NCBI GenBank assembly: GCA_002508495.1
Contig: DANA01000054.1
Coordinates: 11,218-33,372, forward strand
Source: Methanoregula sp. UBA276
Lineage (GTDB): Archaea; Halobacteriota; Methanomicrobia; Methanomicrobiales; Methanospirillaceae
DNA length: 22,155 nucleotides
Direction: 5' to 3'
Positions 14,771 to 22,155 of this stretch are shown here, piece by piece. A program made the position numbers and the translations under genes. The notes beneath the pieces were generated by a model, which worked only from the letters and a program-made list of their open reading frames with translations, did no database searches and had not been told where the DNA came from. Position 1 is the first letter of the stretch, and every line of letters begins with the position of its first letter.

Positions 14771-14777
14771 GGGAGGT
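14771..14777 (+). promoter_or_regulatory. Ribosome-binding site that sets the kinase start
   Basis: GGGAGGT is an excellent Shine-Dalgarno site 6 bases before ATG 14784. It decides against the in-frame ATG at 14748, which has no such site. Confidence 0.75.
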
Positions 14778-14783
14778 TCCTCG

Positions 14784-16628
14784 ATGAAAATAGCGGCCAT
14801 GGCAACGAGCCGCAATCTTGTCTGGAACATGGCAATCCTCGGCACAGCAGTTGCTGCCCTTCTTGTCAACATCATCGGGCTCCTGTACGGATTCTCGACC
14901 GGCATTCCCCATCTCCTGTATATCCCGGTCGTGATTGCCGCGTACCAGTACCCGCGCCGGGGAGCGGTCATTGCCGGATGTATCGGCGGGATCTACCTCC
15001 TGTTCGTCATTCTCCTTGCCGGGTCCTCGACAACCATTCTCACCGAAGCGCTGCTGCGCACGCTGGTTATCGTGATAATCGGGTGGCTGATCGCAACGCT
15101 TGCCCTCCGGCTGCGTGAGAAGGAGACGCTCTACACGGGTCTTTTTGATCATTCGGAAGGAGGGAGCATCCTCATCGCCGATCTCAGCGGCAGCAGGACA
15201 ATCGAGGAGATCAACTGGAGGGCTATGGATCTCCTGCGCAAAAATGAAGCAGACCTCAAAGGCAGTCCGGTAACCTCTTTCTGGACCGGTACGGGTCAGG
15301 AGGCCTTTTTTGACCGGCTCAATTCAGAGAAGGCAGTATATGCTGCTGAGACGACCTTCACCCTCCCCGAGGGTAATTCCCTTATCGTCCTTGTCTCCGC
15401 GGCTGCACTTCCCGGCGGGCGGGCGATCCTCACCTTCTTTGATATCACCAGCCGTGTCAATGCCGAGAATGCGCTGAAAGCGGCAAACGAAAAGCTCAGC
15501 CTCCTCTCCCGGTACTCGGTTGATCATCTTCACGCATCCGTCGACCAGATCATCGAGACGGTCGATGAGGCAGACACCCACGCGAAAGATGCCACAACCC
15601 GCGGGTATCTTGAACGGATACGAACGCTGGCATGGAATGTTGTCCGCCAGCTCTTCCTCACCGATTCCTACAAGGATCTCGGTGCCCTCCCGCCGGTCTG
15701 GATGAGCGTGCAGCAGTCGCTTGAGACCGCCCGCCTGTCTTCGGATGACGGATCCATCTCGATCCGGTGCTGGGCCGGCCGGCTCGAGATCTATTCTGAT
15801 CCGCTCTTCTCCAATGTCTTCACCCACCTCCTGGAAAATTCCCTGCGTCACGGGGGAAAAGACCTCAAAAACATCATTGTCACCTACCACGAGACACCAG
15901 GCGGGCTGGATCTCTGCATCAAAGATGACGGGGTCGGGATCCCTGCAGGAAAGAAACACCAGATATTCGAGTATGATGCCGGGAGACATGCCGGGATCGG
16001 GCTCTTCATCTGCCGCCAGATCGTGGAGGTGACGGGCATGACCATCCATGAGACCGGAAACGAGGGGGAGGGGGCACGATTCGTGATCCATGTTCCGCCC
16101 GGCGGGTACCGGATCGAGGGTGCCGCGGAGGATGCGCCCGCGCTTTTGCCATCACCCGGATTGGATCGATTTGCCCTGAAACACCGCACGGGTGCTCTGG
16201 TGAGAGAACTCGAATCCGGGGAATTTACTCTCGCAGAAGCGCTCTGGACCGATTACCACAACACGAAAGGAGACCCCGGAACAGACCGGATATTTGCAGC
16301 ATTTTTCCGCGGCGAGGTGGTCTCGGTAGCGCGATGCAGGCGGCATACTGACGGCCTGGAGGTGGACGGGGTCTTCACCCCGGTCAGCCAGCGCGGCCAC
16401 GGGTACGCCAATGCAGTGGTCCATGGGCTGGTTGAAGCATGCGGAGAGGAGGACCCCCTCTACATGCATTCAGTATGGGATCTCACGAAATTCTACGGGA
16501 ACTACGGGTTCGTCCCGATCGATGAGATGGAACTCCCGCTATCCATACGGGAGCGGTTCGCATGGGCCCAGGGGGAGATGGAGGGGGCAAATGTCAAGCC
16601 GATGAAGCGGGAGCCGGCACCGGACTGA
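14784..16628 (+). CDS. Membrane sensor histidine kinase fused to a C-terminal GNAT-like domain
   Basis: This is a 614-residue multidomain protein. Four hydrophobic helices at about 13-108 form a membrane sensor, followed by a PAS-like domain (115-225, closing ILTFFDITSR), a dimerisation region (230-295) and a HATPase domain (335-437). The ATPase boxes are intact: N-box HLLENSLRHGG, G1 DDGVGIP and G2 GIGLFICRQ. Where related methanogen kinases have an RHD-type H-box after LLS, this one reads LLSRYSVDHLH, so the usual histidine is a tyrosine; H248 and H250 are nearby. Residues about 455-590 look like a GNAT acetyltransferase: VFTPVSQRGHGYANAVV (530-546) matches the acetyl-CoA loop R/Q-x-x-G-x-G/A, and FYGNYGFVPID (570-580) is the typical end. 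No response regulator is adjacent. ATG 14784 is fixed by its ribosome-binding site. Confidence 0.82.
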   Translation: MKIAAMATSRNLVWNMAILGTAVAALLVNIIGLLYGFSTGIPHLLYIPVVIAAYQYPRRGAVIAGCIGGIYLLFVILLAGSSTTILTEALLRTLVIVIIGWLIATLALRLREKETLYTGLFDHSEGGSILIADLSGSRTIEEINWRAMDLLRKNEADLKGSPVTSFWTGTGQEAFFDRLNSEKAVYAAETTFTLPEGNSLIVLVSAAALPGGRAILTFFDITSRVNAENALKAANEKLSLLSRYSVDHLHASVDQIIETVDEADTHAKDATTRGYLERIRTLAWNVVRQLFLTDSYKDLGALPPVWMSVQQSLETARLSSDDGSISIRCWAGRLEIYSDPLFSNVFTHLLENSLRHGGKDLKNIIVTYHETPGGLDLCIKDDGVGIPAGKKHQIFEYDAGRHAGIGLFICRQIVEVTGMTIHETGNEGEGARFVIHVPPGGYRIEGAAEDAPALLPSPGLDRFALKHRTGALVRELESGEFTLAEALWTDYHNTKGDPGTDRIFAAFFRGEVVSVARCRRHTDGLEVDGVFTPVSQRGHGYANAVVHGLVEACGEEDPLYMHSVWDLTKFYGNYGFVPIDEMELPLSIRERFAWAQGEMEGANVKPMKREPAPD

Positions 16629-16657
16629 GTGCCCGGGAAAGAAAAACGTGGTTGGGG

Positions 16658-16696
16658 ATGGTTGCTCCTTGGGCAACCATGAAAAATTATTCTTTT
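16658..16696. terminator. Hairpin terminator between the kinase and echF
   Basis: ATGGTTGC (16658-16665) and GCAACCAT (16673-16680) form a perfect 8 bp stem with a 7-base loop, followed on plus by an AT-rich stretch ending in four T. It sits in the convergent spacer and overlaps the echF stop region, so it could act on both strands. Confidence 0.55.
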
Positions 16697-17088
16697 GCCG
16701 GCGCTGCCCCGCCCGCGGGAGCTGCTGCCGGCTCCTTCTTCTTGGGCCCTGCGACCGTGTACTTCTCGATCCCGCCACGGGCCGTCATGGCCGGGCGGTG
16801 CTGGGTCTCCATCGTGAGGCACGTGGTCGGGCAGGCATCAACACAGGCACTGCAGACAATGCAGCGCATCTGGTCGATCTGCCAGCTCTTCTCCTTGGGC
16901 TCAACGCAGATGGCCTGCGTCGGACACTTGCGCTGGCAGAGGCGGCAGGCGATGCATTTTGCCGGGTCGATCTTCACGTGACCGCGGGTGATGGGCGTGA
17001 TCTTGGCCGGTTTTGCCGGGTACATGAGCGTTGCGGGACGGGAAAAGAGGCTTTTTAAGACCGTTTTTGTCATCTGGAATATCGACAT
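16687..17088 (-). CDS. echF: Ech hydrogenase subunit EchF, 2x[4Fe-4S] ferredoxin-like
   Basis: EchF passes electrons between the soluble ferredoxin and the hydrogenase small subunit EchC. The 133-residue protein has two classic [4Fe-4S] motifs: C45-X2-C48-X2-C51-X3-C55-P and C76-X2-C79-X2-C82-X3-C86-P. Additional cysteines occur at 61 and 90. The N-terminal 40 residues (MSIFQMTKTVLKSLF...) form a helix typical of NuoI-like subunits that dock on the complex. After residue ~112 the chain ends in a low-complexity tail rich in Ala, Pro, Gly and Lys (KKKEPAAAPAGGAAPAKE), which is unusual. It is the last gene of the operon, 6 bases after echE. Confidence 0.93.
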   Translation of the reverse strand: MSIFQMTKTVLKSLFSRPATLMYPAKPAKITPITRGHVKIDPAKCIACRLCQRKCPTQAICVEPKEKSWQIDQMRCIVCSACVDACPTTCLTMETQHRPAMTARGGIEKYTVAGPKKKEPAAAPAGGAAPAKE

Positions 17089-17094
17089 CTCCCA

Positions 17095-18174
17095 TCACCT
17101 CTCCGAACACCCGATGCAGGGATCGATAGTCAGCACAACGACCGGTACATCGGCAAGTTCAACACCTTTCAGGAGCGTGACCAGCGGCGGGATGTTCGTG
17201 AACGTGGGTGTCCTGACCCGGTGCCGCAGAATGTTCCGCTTGCCATTGCCTTTGATGTAATGGACGACCTCGCCCCGGGGCTGCTCTGCCCTGCTGAAGT
17301 ATTCGCCATCCGGTGCACCGGTGAACTTCATGTCAACCGGGCCGTCGGGCATCTTCCGTATGCACTGGTCGATGATGTCGATTGACGTGAACAGCTCCTT
17401 TGCCCGCACCGCACAACGGGCATAGCAATCCCCGTCGTGCTCGACCACGGGCTTGAAGTTGATCCGGTCAAACGCTCCATACCCGGTACTCCGCATATCG
17501 ATGTCGATGCCGCTGCCCCGGGCGGTCGGGCCCACCGCACCGAGGTAATACGCGTCCTCGCTCGAAAGTTTCCCGAGGCCTTTGAGACGGTACTTTATGG
17601 AACTGTCGTAGAGGAAGACGTTCAGGAGGTCGCGGAGCTCGTGTTCGAGAGTTCTGAGGCCTTTGAGCATCTCATCGAGCTTTTCGGGGGAGATATCTTT
17701 CCGTACGCCGCCGACCTTACAGACGCCCTGGATAACACGGCCACCCGTAGTCGCCTCCATATCATCGAGAAGGTGCTCGCGGAGCCGCCACGCGTTCATG
17801 AAGACGCTCTCGAACCCCATGCTGTCGGCAAAGAGCCCGAGCCAGAGGAGGTGCGAGTGCATCCTCGAGTACTCGCCCCAGATGGTGCGAAGGAACTGCG
17901 CCCGTTCGGGGACCTCGAGACCCATGATCTGCTCAATGCCCTGCACGTAGGCCTGGCTGTGGATGAAACTGCAGATCCCGCAGATCCGCTCGGCGATGAA
18001 GACATATTCGGGGAATTCCCGCTTCTCCACCAGTTTCTCAAGGCCCCGGTGGACGTACCCGATAGTCGGGATGGCGTCTACGACCTTTTCGTCTTCAAGG
18101 ACCAAGTCGAGATGGATCGGCTCGGGGAGCACCGGGTGCTGCGGGCCAAACGGGATGATTATCTGTTTTGACAT
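17095..18174 (-). CDS. echE: Ech hydrogenase large subunit EchE, [NiFe] site
   Basis: EchE carries the [NiFe] centre that makes or oxidises H2. The 359-residue protein has the N-terminal ligand motif RICGIC (C65, C68) and the C-terminal motif DPCIGC (C353, C356), so all four metal ligands are present and this is a true hydrogenase, not a NuoD-type relative. The chain ends three residues after the last cysteine (SER), so there is no C-terminal peptide for a maturation protease to remove. EIxH-like residues near the start are replaced by PIHLDL, as is common in group 4 enzymes. ATG 18174 has AAGGAGG 7 bases upstream, and the gene overlaps the end of echD by 16 bases. Maturation genes (hyp) are not in the window. 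Confidence 0.95.
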   Translation of the reverse strand: MSKQIIIPFGPQHPVLPEPIHLDLVLEDEKVVDAIPTIGYVHRGLEKLVEKREFPEYVFIAERICGICSFIHSQAYVQGIEQIMGLEVPERAQFLRTIWGEYSRMHSHLLWLGLFADSMGFESVFMNAWRLREHLLDDMEATTGGRVIQGVCKVGGVRKDISPEKLDEMLKGLRTLEHELRDLLNVFLYDSSIKYRLKGLGKLSSEDAYYLGAVGPTARGSGIDIDMRSTGYGAFDRINFKPVVEHDGDCYARCAVRAKELFTSIDIIDQCIRKMPDGPVDMKFTGAPDGEYFSRAEQPRGEVVHYIKGNGKRNILRHRVRTPTFTNIPPLVTLLKGVELADVPVVVLTIDPCIGCSER

Positions 18175-18536
18175 GCGTCGTCCTCCTTGGTTATGGTCAC
18201 GCTGAAGGGATGTTTGACCGAGGTCTGGAAGAAATGACCCTTGAAATCGATATTGATGCCGGTCACGTTCAGGCCGAACAGGTCGTTCATCTCGTTCTCG
18301 TAGACAAACGAGCCCCAGTAGATCCCCGAGATGCTCGGGATCTCATCGCCCTGTTTTACGGTAATGCGGTAGTTTTTCAGGCGGAGATCCTTTTCATAGG
18401 AATATATGACCTCGAAGATGTCGTCAATCTTCGTGCAGCTCATCAGGACAAGGCGGCACCCATCCTTCTTCTCCTGTTCTGCCTTCTGCACGACCTCCCC
18501 GACACTGATCGGGACGATCGTCTGTGGTTCCATCAT
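18159..18536 (-). CDS. echD: Ech hydrogenase subunit EchD (NuoC-like)
   Basis: EchD is the subunit related to the 30 kDa/NuoC protein of complex I and supports the hydrogenase module on the cytoplasmic side; it carries no cofactor. The 125-residue protein shows the family's NENEMNDLFGL-type block as VYENEMNDLFGLN (near residues 79-91), followed by DFKGHFF. This matches the conserved ERE-x-x-D-x-F/Y-G-x motif of NuoC. ATG 18536 has AGGAGG 6 bases upstream and overlaps the echC stop in an ATGA arrangement, so translation is coupled. EchD is the least conserved Ech subunit, so the call rests on both the motif and its position between echC and echE. Confidence 0.9.
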   Translation of the reverse strand: MMEPQTIVPISVGEVVQKAEQEKKDGCRLVLMSCTKIDDIFEVIYSYEKDLRLKNYRITVKQGDEIPSISGIYWGSFVYENEMNDLFGLNVTGINIDFKGHFFQTSVKHPFSVTITKEDDACQNR

Positions 18537-19030
18537 TGTGTCCCTCCTGCTGATTGGTTGTTCTGATTGTGGCTGGCACTGTTGTCTGCAGATTTCTGCG
18601 GGACATTTGTCATGTTCTTTCGTTTCTCTTCAAGGATCCCGAGTGCGGTCACGATTCCGTCAATGATTGATTCGGGACGGGCGGCGCAGCCGGGGACATA
18701 GACATCGACCGGAATGAGCTTGTCAATCCCACCGGAAATGTTGTAGCACTCGCGGAAGACCCCGCCACTACAGGCGCAGATGCCAACAGCGACCACTACC
18801 TTGGGTTCCACCATCTGGTCGTAGATGTTTTTGATGACTGCACGGTTGAGTTCATTGACCCCGCCCGTGACCACGAAGACATCGGCGTGCTTGGGGTTGC
18901 CGGTGTTGATGATACCGAAGCGTTCGACATCGTACATCGGGGTTAAGCATGCCAGCACTTCGATGTCGCAACCATTGCAGCTCGAAGCATCGTAGTGGAT
19001 GAGCCAGGGGGACTTTGCAAGGTAGGTCAT
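18533..19030 (-). CDS. echC: Ech hydrogenase small subunit EchC (NuoB-like)
   Basis: EchC holds the proximal [4Fe-4S] cluster next to the [NiFe] site. The 165-residue protein has C18-X2-C21 in SSCNGCDIE, C85 in VGICACSGG and C115 in VPGCAARPE, the four ligands expected for this NuoB-like fold. C87 is extra. ATG 19030 overlaps the echB stop by 4 bases (ATGA); the upstream in-frame extension lies wholly inside echB. After residue ~137 the protein ends in a polar, low-complexity tail rich in Asn, Gln and Ser (NNQSAGGTQ at the end) that is not part of the conserved domain and resembles an appended linker. Its role, if any, is unknown. Confidence 0.95.
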   Translation of the reverse strand: MTYLAKSPWLIHYDASSCNGCDIEVLACLTPMYDVERFGIINTGNPKHADVFVVTGGVNELNRAVIKNIYDQMVEPKVVVAVGICACSGGVFRECYNISGGIDKLIPVDVYVPGCAARPESIIDGIVTALGILEEKRKNMTNVPQKSADNSASHNQNNQSAGGTQ

Positions 19031-19890
19031 GGTACACCTCCCGAGAGGAAGTACAGGGCGGCAAGGTTGATTATTCCAACGATGAGGGCAACCAGCCATG
19101 CGCTCTTGACCGCGAACTGCCACCGCACCCGGGCGTTCGTGTTGTCGATGAGGATCTCAAGGAGGTACAGGACGATGATTGCAATGACCGCAAGCAGCGG
19201 GTTCCACCCGAAGAACAGGAAGAGGATCCCAAGGAGGAGAACCGTCTCGTACCAGTGCGTGACCTCGATCAGGGCCAGCGTCGGGCCGGAGAACTCGGTC
19301 GTGACACCCTTGACAATCTCCTGGTGCGCATGGTGCGACGTGGAGATATCGAACGGCGACTTGCGCAGCTTGATGGTCAGGATATACACAAAGCCCAAAA
19401 AGATTCCCGGGATGACCAGGACCACGGGAACTTTCGTTGCTATTATGTCTGACACGTTGAAACTCTGGGTTGCAACAAACATGCCGACTGCGGTCAGGAT
19501 CACCATCGGCTCGTAGGCCATGATCTGGAGGAGCTCGCGTTCCGCCCCCACATAACTGTAAGGCGAATACGCGGCAAAGGCCCCGAGCGCGAGGAAGACC
19601 TGCGAGAGGGTCAGCGCGAAGATGACGAGCAGCAGGTCTCCTCCCGCAAAGAAGAGCGCTCCGGTAAATACCATGAAGACGAGGTAGCAGACCGCGTAGA
19701 AGATCTGGGTCTCGTTCACGACGGCTTTCTCCTTCTCGAAGAGCTTGCCCACGTCCCAGAATGGCTGGAGGATGGAGGGGCCGACCCTCCCCTGCATATG
19801 GGCGGTGACCTTCCGGTCGACACCAGCAACAAGAGCGCCGATGACCGGTGCCACGAGGACGAAGACGATGGCAAGGATGAGGTCAATCAT
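19027..19890 (-). CDS. echB: Ech hydrogenase membrane subunit EchB (NuoH-like)
   Basis: EchB anchors the hydrogenase module to the membrane and links it to the ion-moving part, as NuoH does in complex I. The 287-residue protein has about eight hydrophobic helices. Conserved loops are visible: GRVGPSILQPFWDVGKLFEKE (split here as GRVGPSILQPF and DVGKLFEKE, near residues 35-54), AERELLQIMAYEP near 116-128, SPFDISTSHHAHQEIVKG near 178-195, and EFSGP. The acidic residues in these loops are those implicated in proton transfer in the family. The length matches EchB of Methanosarcina (about 290). Its start overlaps the echA stop by 4 bases and its stop overlaps the echC start by 4 bases, so echA-B-C are translationally coupled. 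Confidence 0.95.
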   Translation of the reverse strand: MIDLILAIVFVLVAPVIGALVAGVDRKVTAHMQGRVGPSILQPFWDVGKLFEKEKAVVNETQIFYAVCYLVFMVFTGALFFAGGDLLLVIFALTLSQVFLALGAFAAYSPYSYVGAERELLQIMAYEPMVILTAVGMFVATQSFNVSDIIATKVPVVLVIPGIFLGFVYILTIKLRKSPFDISTSHHAHQEIVKGVTTEFSGPTLALIEVTHWYETVLLLGILFLFFGWNPLLAVIAIIVLYLLEILIDNTNARVRWQFAVKSAWLVALIVGIINLAALYFLSGGVP

Positions 19891-21827
19891 AGGAACACCC
19901 CAAAAAGAACGGCCGATGCAATCATAATAATGATCATCGCCGAGCAGATCCAGATGCCAAGGGTTTTGAGTTTCTTCTCACCAAACCAGGTGTCCAGGTA
20001 GTAGTTTGCAAGTACGGTCTTCTTCTGGACGCCCATCGAGCCGGAAAACCGCATGTCCTGCGTTGTCGGCCTCCCGCACATGTAGGGATCGAGGTGGCGG
20101 TGTTTCCGTCTTGGCAGGAGGATGGAGAGGGGCATCACCATGATGAGGAAAAGCATCAGGATCATGATGATGATGTTGTCCTGCGAGATCTGGGCGATGT
20201 TCCCGTAATTGGCAAGGAGGAACGGCTCAAGGAGTTTGGTCGAGAGCAGCGGGAAGACGAGCGTGGTGATGAACGTGAGCCCGGCAAGGGAGACGAGCGC
20301 TGTCCATTCGCTTTTATCGACTTCTCCCTCGATATTGGTGCTGTCGCTGGTTACTGCAATGATCTTGCCCATCCACTTGGTCCAGAAGAAGAGCGTCAGG
20401 GCACTGCCGAAGGCAAGGATGATAATGAACAGGAAACCATAGGGTGCATCGATGAACGCCCGGATGGCCGCCCACTTGGAGATGAGCATCCCAAAGGGCA
20501 GCAGGAACATGCCGGCGATGCCGATAACCATCATTGCAGCGATCTTCGGCATCCTGACAATAAGACCGTTCATGTCATCGATCTCGCGGCTCTTGATCCG
20601 GTGCTCGACTGTACCGGTAGCAAGGAAGAGGAGCGACTTCGCGATCGCGTGGAAGACGATCAGGAGGATTGCTGCCCAGATTGCCTCATACGTGCCGATT
20701 CCCGCACAGGCAACAATGAGGCCGAGGTTGGCGATGGTCGAGTACGCGAGCACGCGCTTGGCATTGGACTGCGATATGGCGATTCCCGATGCGATAAGGA
20801 ACGTCAGGGCACCGACCATCGCTATCAGGTAGCCGGTCATGGTGGAATCAAAGACCGGGGCGAACCGGACCATGATGTAGACACCGGCCTTTACCATGGT
20901 GCTCGAGTGGAGGAGTGCCGAGACGGGGGTGGGGGCAACCATGGCCCCGACGAGCCATGCAGAGAAGGGGAGCTGGGCTGCTTTCGTGAGTCCCGCAAAC
21001 CCGATGAGAGCTGCCGGCACAAGGGCAATTACGCTTCCCGTTGAGATGAGGGCATCAAGACCCATAACACCCCCGGCAAACATCGCAAGGTACAGGATTG
21101 CCCCGACAAAGGCCACGCCGCCCAGCAGGTTCATCCAGAGTGCAAGGAAGGCATTGTTGGTCGCTTCTTCAGTCTTCGTGTACCCGATCAGGAGGAAGGA
21201 ACACAGGGTCGTTATCTCCCAGAAGAAATAGACCCAGACAAGGTTATTGGAAAATACCAGCCCGAACATGCCGGAGAGGAAGAGGAAGATGATACAGAAG
21301 AACCACGGGCGCCGGTCTTTCATCTCGGGGTGGTGCTCGTGGAAGGACTTCATGTACCCGATCGAATAGAGGCAGATGAGACAGCCGATGATGCCGATGA
21401 TGAGGGCCATGATGTTGGAGAACTCATCGATGAACAGGTTAGCCTGCACGTGAACGGAATGAGCGTACACCAGTTCGAAATAGAGCATCATCACGGACTG
21501 GACGAGGATGAGACCGACAACCAGCCACTTCCTGTGCACGATGCCGAGATACAGGATATAGATGGCGATCAGGATCTCGATAATGAACATGATAAGACCG
21601 GTCGGCTCAGCCGGGACACCATATTCAAGCAGGGTCCCTTTGTCAAACGTTGTGATAAGCAAAAATACGCTGACAATGCCGATGGCCAGCGTTGACAGTT
21701 TGACGATCCATTCGCGTTCGATATCTTTTCGTGCTATGAGCAGAAAGAACGCGGCAATGAGTGGAAAAAGGATAAGAAATACCAAGAGTTGCGTGAGTTG
21801 CACCAGATACCCTCCCGTGCTGATCAT
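19887..21827 (-). CDS. echA: Ech hydrogenase antiporter-like subunit EchA (NuoL/MrpA-like)
   Basis: EchA is the large ion-translocating subunit. The 646-residue protein has about 15-16 hydrophobic helices. The core antiporter signatures are present: WEITTLCSFLLIGY (near 203-216) with the conserved glutamate, KAAQLPFSAWLVGAM (near 263-277) with the conserved lysine, and APTPVSALLHSSTMVKAGVY (near 279-298) with a second lysine and histidine. The C-terminal cytoplasmic piece HLDPYMCGRP is typical of Ech/Hyc-type antiporter subunits. ATG 21827 is the first good start; it lacks a clear Shine-Dalgarno site. An AT-rich CAATATGATTAATA just upstream (about 21842-21856) may hold a TATA box close enough for a leaderless or near-leaderless transcript. 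It heads the echABCDEF operon. Confidence 0.95.
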   Translation of the reverse strand: MISTGGYLVQLTQLLVFLILFPLIAAFFLLIARKDIEREWIVKLSTLAIGIVSVFLLITTFDKGTLLEYGVPAEPTGLIMFIIEILIAIYILYLGIVHRKWLVVGLILVQSVMMLYFELVYAHSVHVQANLFIDEFSNIMALIIGIIGCLICLYSIGYMKSFHEHHPEMKDRRPWFFCIIFLFLSGMFGLVFSNNLVWVYFFWEITTLCSFLLIGYTKTEEATNNAFLALWMNLLGGVAFVGAILYLAMFAGGVMGLDALISTGSVIALVPAALIGFAGLTKAAQLPFSAWLVGAMVAPTPVSALLHSSTMVKAGVYIMVRFAPVFDSTMTGYLIAMVGALTFLIASGIAISQSNAKRVLAYSTIANLGLIVACAGIGTYEAIWAAILLIVFHAIAKSLLFLATGTVEHRIKSREIDDMNGLIVRMPKIAAMMVIGIAGMFLLPFGMLISKWAAIRAFIDAPYGFLFIIILAFGSALTLFFWTKWMGKIIAVTSDSTNIEGEVDKSEWTALVSLAGLTFITTLVFPLLSTKLLEPFLLANYGNIAQISQDNIIIMILMLFLIMVMPLSILLPRRKHRHLDPYMCGRPTTQDMRFSGSMGVQKKTVLANYYLDTWFGEKKLKTLGIWICSAMIIIMIASAVLFGVFL

Positions 21828-22155
21828 TGGAATTTTCCATTATTAATCATATTGAATTGTGCGCGATCTGTCCGGAACGGGTTGGGTCATTTCCCAAAAA
21901 ACGCCAAAAACCCACTTTTTTTCCTGAAAAATGCGTCTCATTGCACCAGAACGGGGTGACGCCCCGAAATACAAGATAAAAGTTTAATGTCCAAAAAATG
22001 CACTATTGATCTCATAGGATGGGTTGTGGGAGGATTCATCGGGAATCCCGGGAACCGTAGCACCCTCCTTTGGTTCCAGTCGGGCAGAACCTTCTGCCGA
22101 TACCAATCAACATTACCTGATGTGCCAGGAATCTTTTCCCGCGGTAAGGACATGT
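21828..22155. other. 328 bp region upstream of the ech operon
   Basis: No gene is convincing. On minus, an AT-rich element at about 21842-21856 and a further CTTTTATCTT at about 21974-21983 are candidate promoters; the second would leave a leader of about 125 bases. Within that leader a GGGG/CCCC stem (CGGGGT 21952-21957 with GCCCCG 21961-21966) and a TTGGG/CCCAA stem (21882-21886 with 21893-21897) can form, and a seven-T run lies near 21916. A 16-base dyad occurs at 22083-22098. A plus-strand frame opens at ATG 22120 and reaches the right edge, too short to judge. Confidence 0.5.
22083..22098. repeat. Perfect 7+7 dyad with 2-base centre
   Basis: GGCAGAA-CC-TTCTGCC is a perfect inverted repeat about 255 bases before echA. 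The two-base centre makes it unlikely to be a hairpin and more like a binding site for a dimeric protein. It could equally belong to a gene beyond the right edge. Confidence 0.4.

Noticed and set aside
20094..21044. Plus-strand open frame of 316 codons under echA
   Set aside because: Highly charged, low-quality sequence antisense to the well conserved EchA.
21938..22153. Short minus-strand open frame of 71 codons at the right edge
   Set aside because: No domain, signal or membrane features and no ribosome-binding site. It overlaps candidate regulatory structures of the ech operon.
1..22155. CRISPR array, tRNA, rRNA, insertion sequence or integrase
   Set aside because: No regularly spaced repeats, no tRNA-like arm set and no transposase or recombinase motifs were seen on either strand when read by eye.

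Overview
This window comes from a methanogenic euryarchaeon, most likely a member of Methanomicrobiales (Methanoregula-like). The lineage call is an inference from gene content. The window holds a complete six-subunit Ech-type membrane [NiFe] hydrogenase operon, two copies of the F420-pathway radical SAM enzyme CofH, an archaeal PolD small subunit (DP1), an archaeal ThiC, an Isf-like iron-sulfur flavoprotein, and PAS/histidine-kinase proteins of the style common in methanogens. TATA-like boxes 25-30 bp before starts, frequent lack of Shine-Dalgarno sites on first genes, and oligo-T terminators also fit an archaeon. The 22 kb are densely coding, with no tRNA, rRNA, CRISPR array or insertion sequence that I could recognise.

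Layout. Positions 1-491 (minus) hold the N-terminal part of thiC, running off the left edge. Diverging from it on plus are a metallo-beta-lactamase-fold hydrolase (526-1128), a DUF123/GIY-YIG-like protein overlapping it by 8 bp (1121-1657), and an Isf-like flavoprotein (1575-2129). The first cofH copy (2153-3241, minus) converges on these and diverges from a small DUF1805 gene (3354-3653). A roughly 450 bp regulatory gap with T-tracts, a 12 bp palindrome and two TATA boxes leads to a winged-HTH/PAS/PAS regulator (4103-5116). This is followed by a tight three-gene operon: two paralogous membrane-anchored COG1361-type surface proteins (5295-6665, 6669-8000) and an RND/MMPL exporter (8011-10326). 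A hairpin plus T-tract at 10341-10373 separates this from a minus-strand group reading LysE-type exporter (13111-12488), archaeal signal peptidase I with a large insertion (12423-11473) and the second cofH (11457-10372). DP1 (13238-14635) and a membrane sensor kinase fused to a GNAT-like domain (14784-16628) follow on plus. The echABCDEF operon occupies 21827-16687 on minus, with 328 bp of non-coding or unresolved sequence upstream of it.

How the genes work together. Ech couples ferredoxin and H2 chemistry to ion movement across the membrane, the energy-conserving core of the window. CofH makes the deazaflavin precursor of F420, the main hydride carrier of these organisms. The regulator/COG1361/RND cluster looks like a self-contained envelope export module with a sensor gene just upstream. 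It and the kinase-GNAT fusion are the least explained parts of the window. The paired cofH copies with different active-site motifs, and a possible switchable hairpin over the first cofH ribosome-binding site, are smaller points worth checking.
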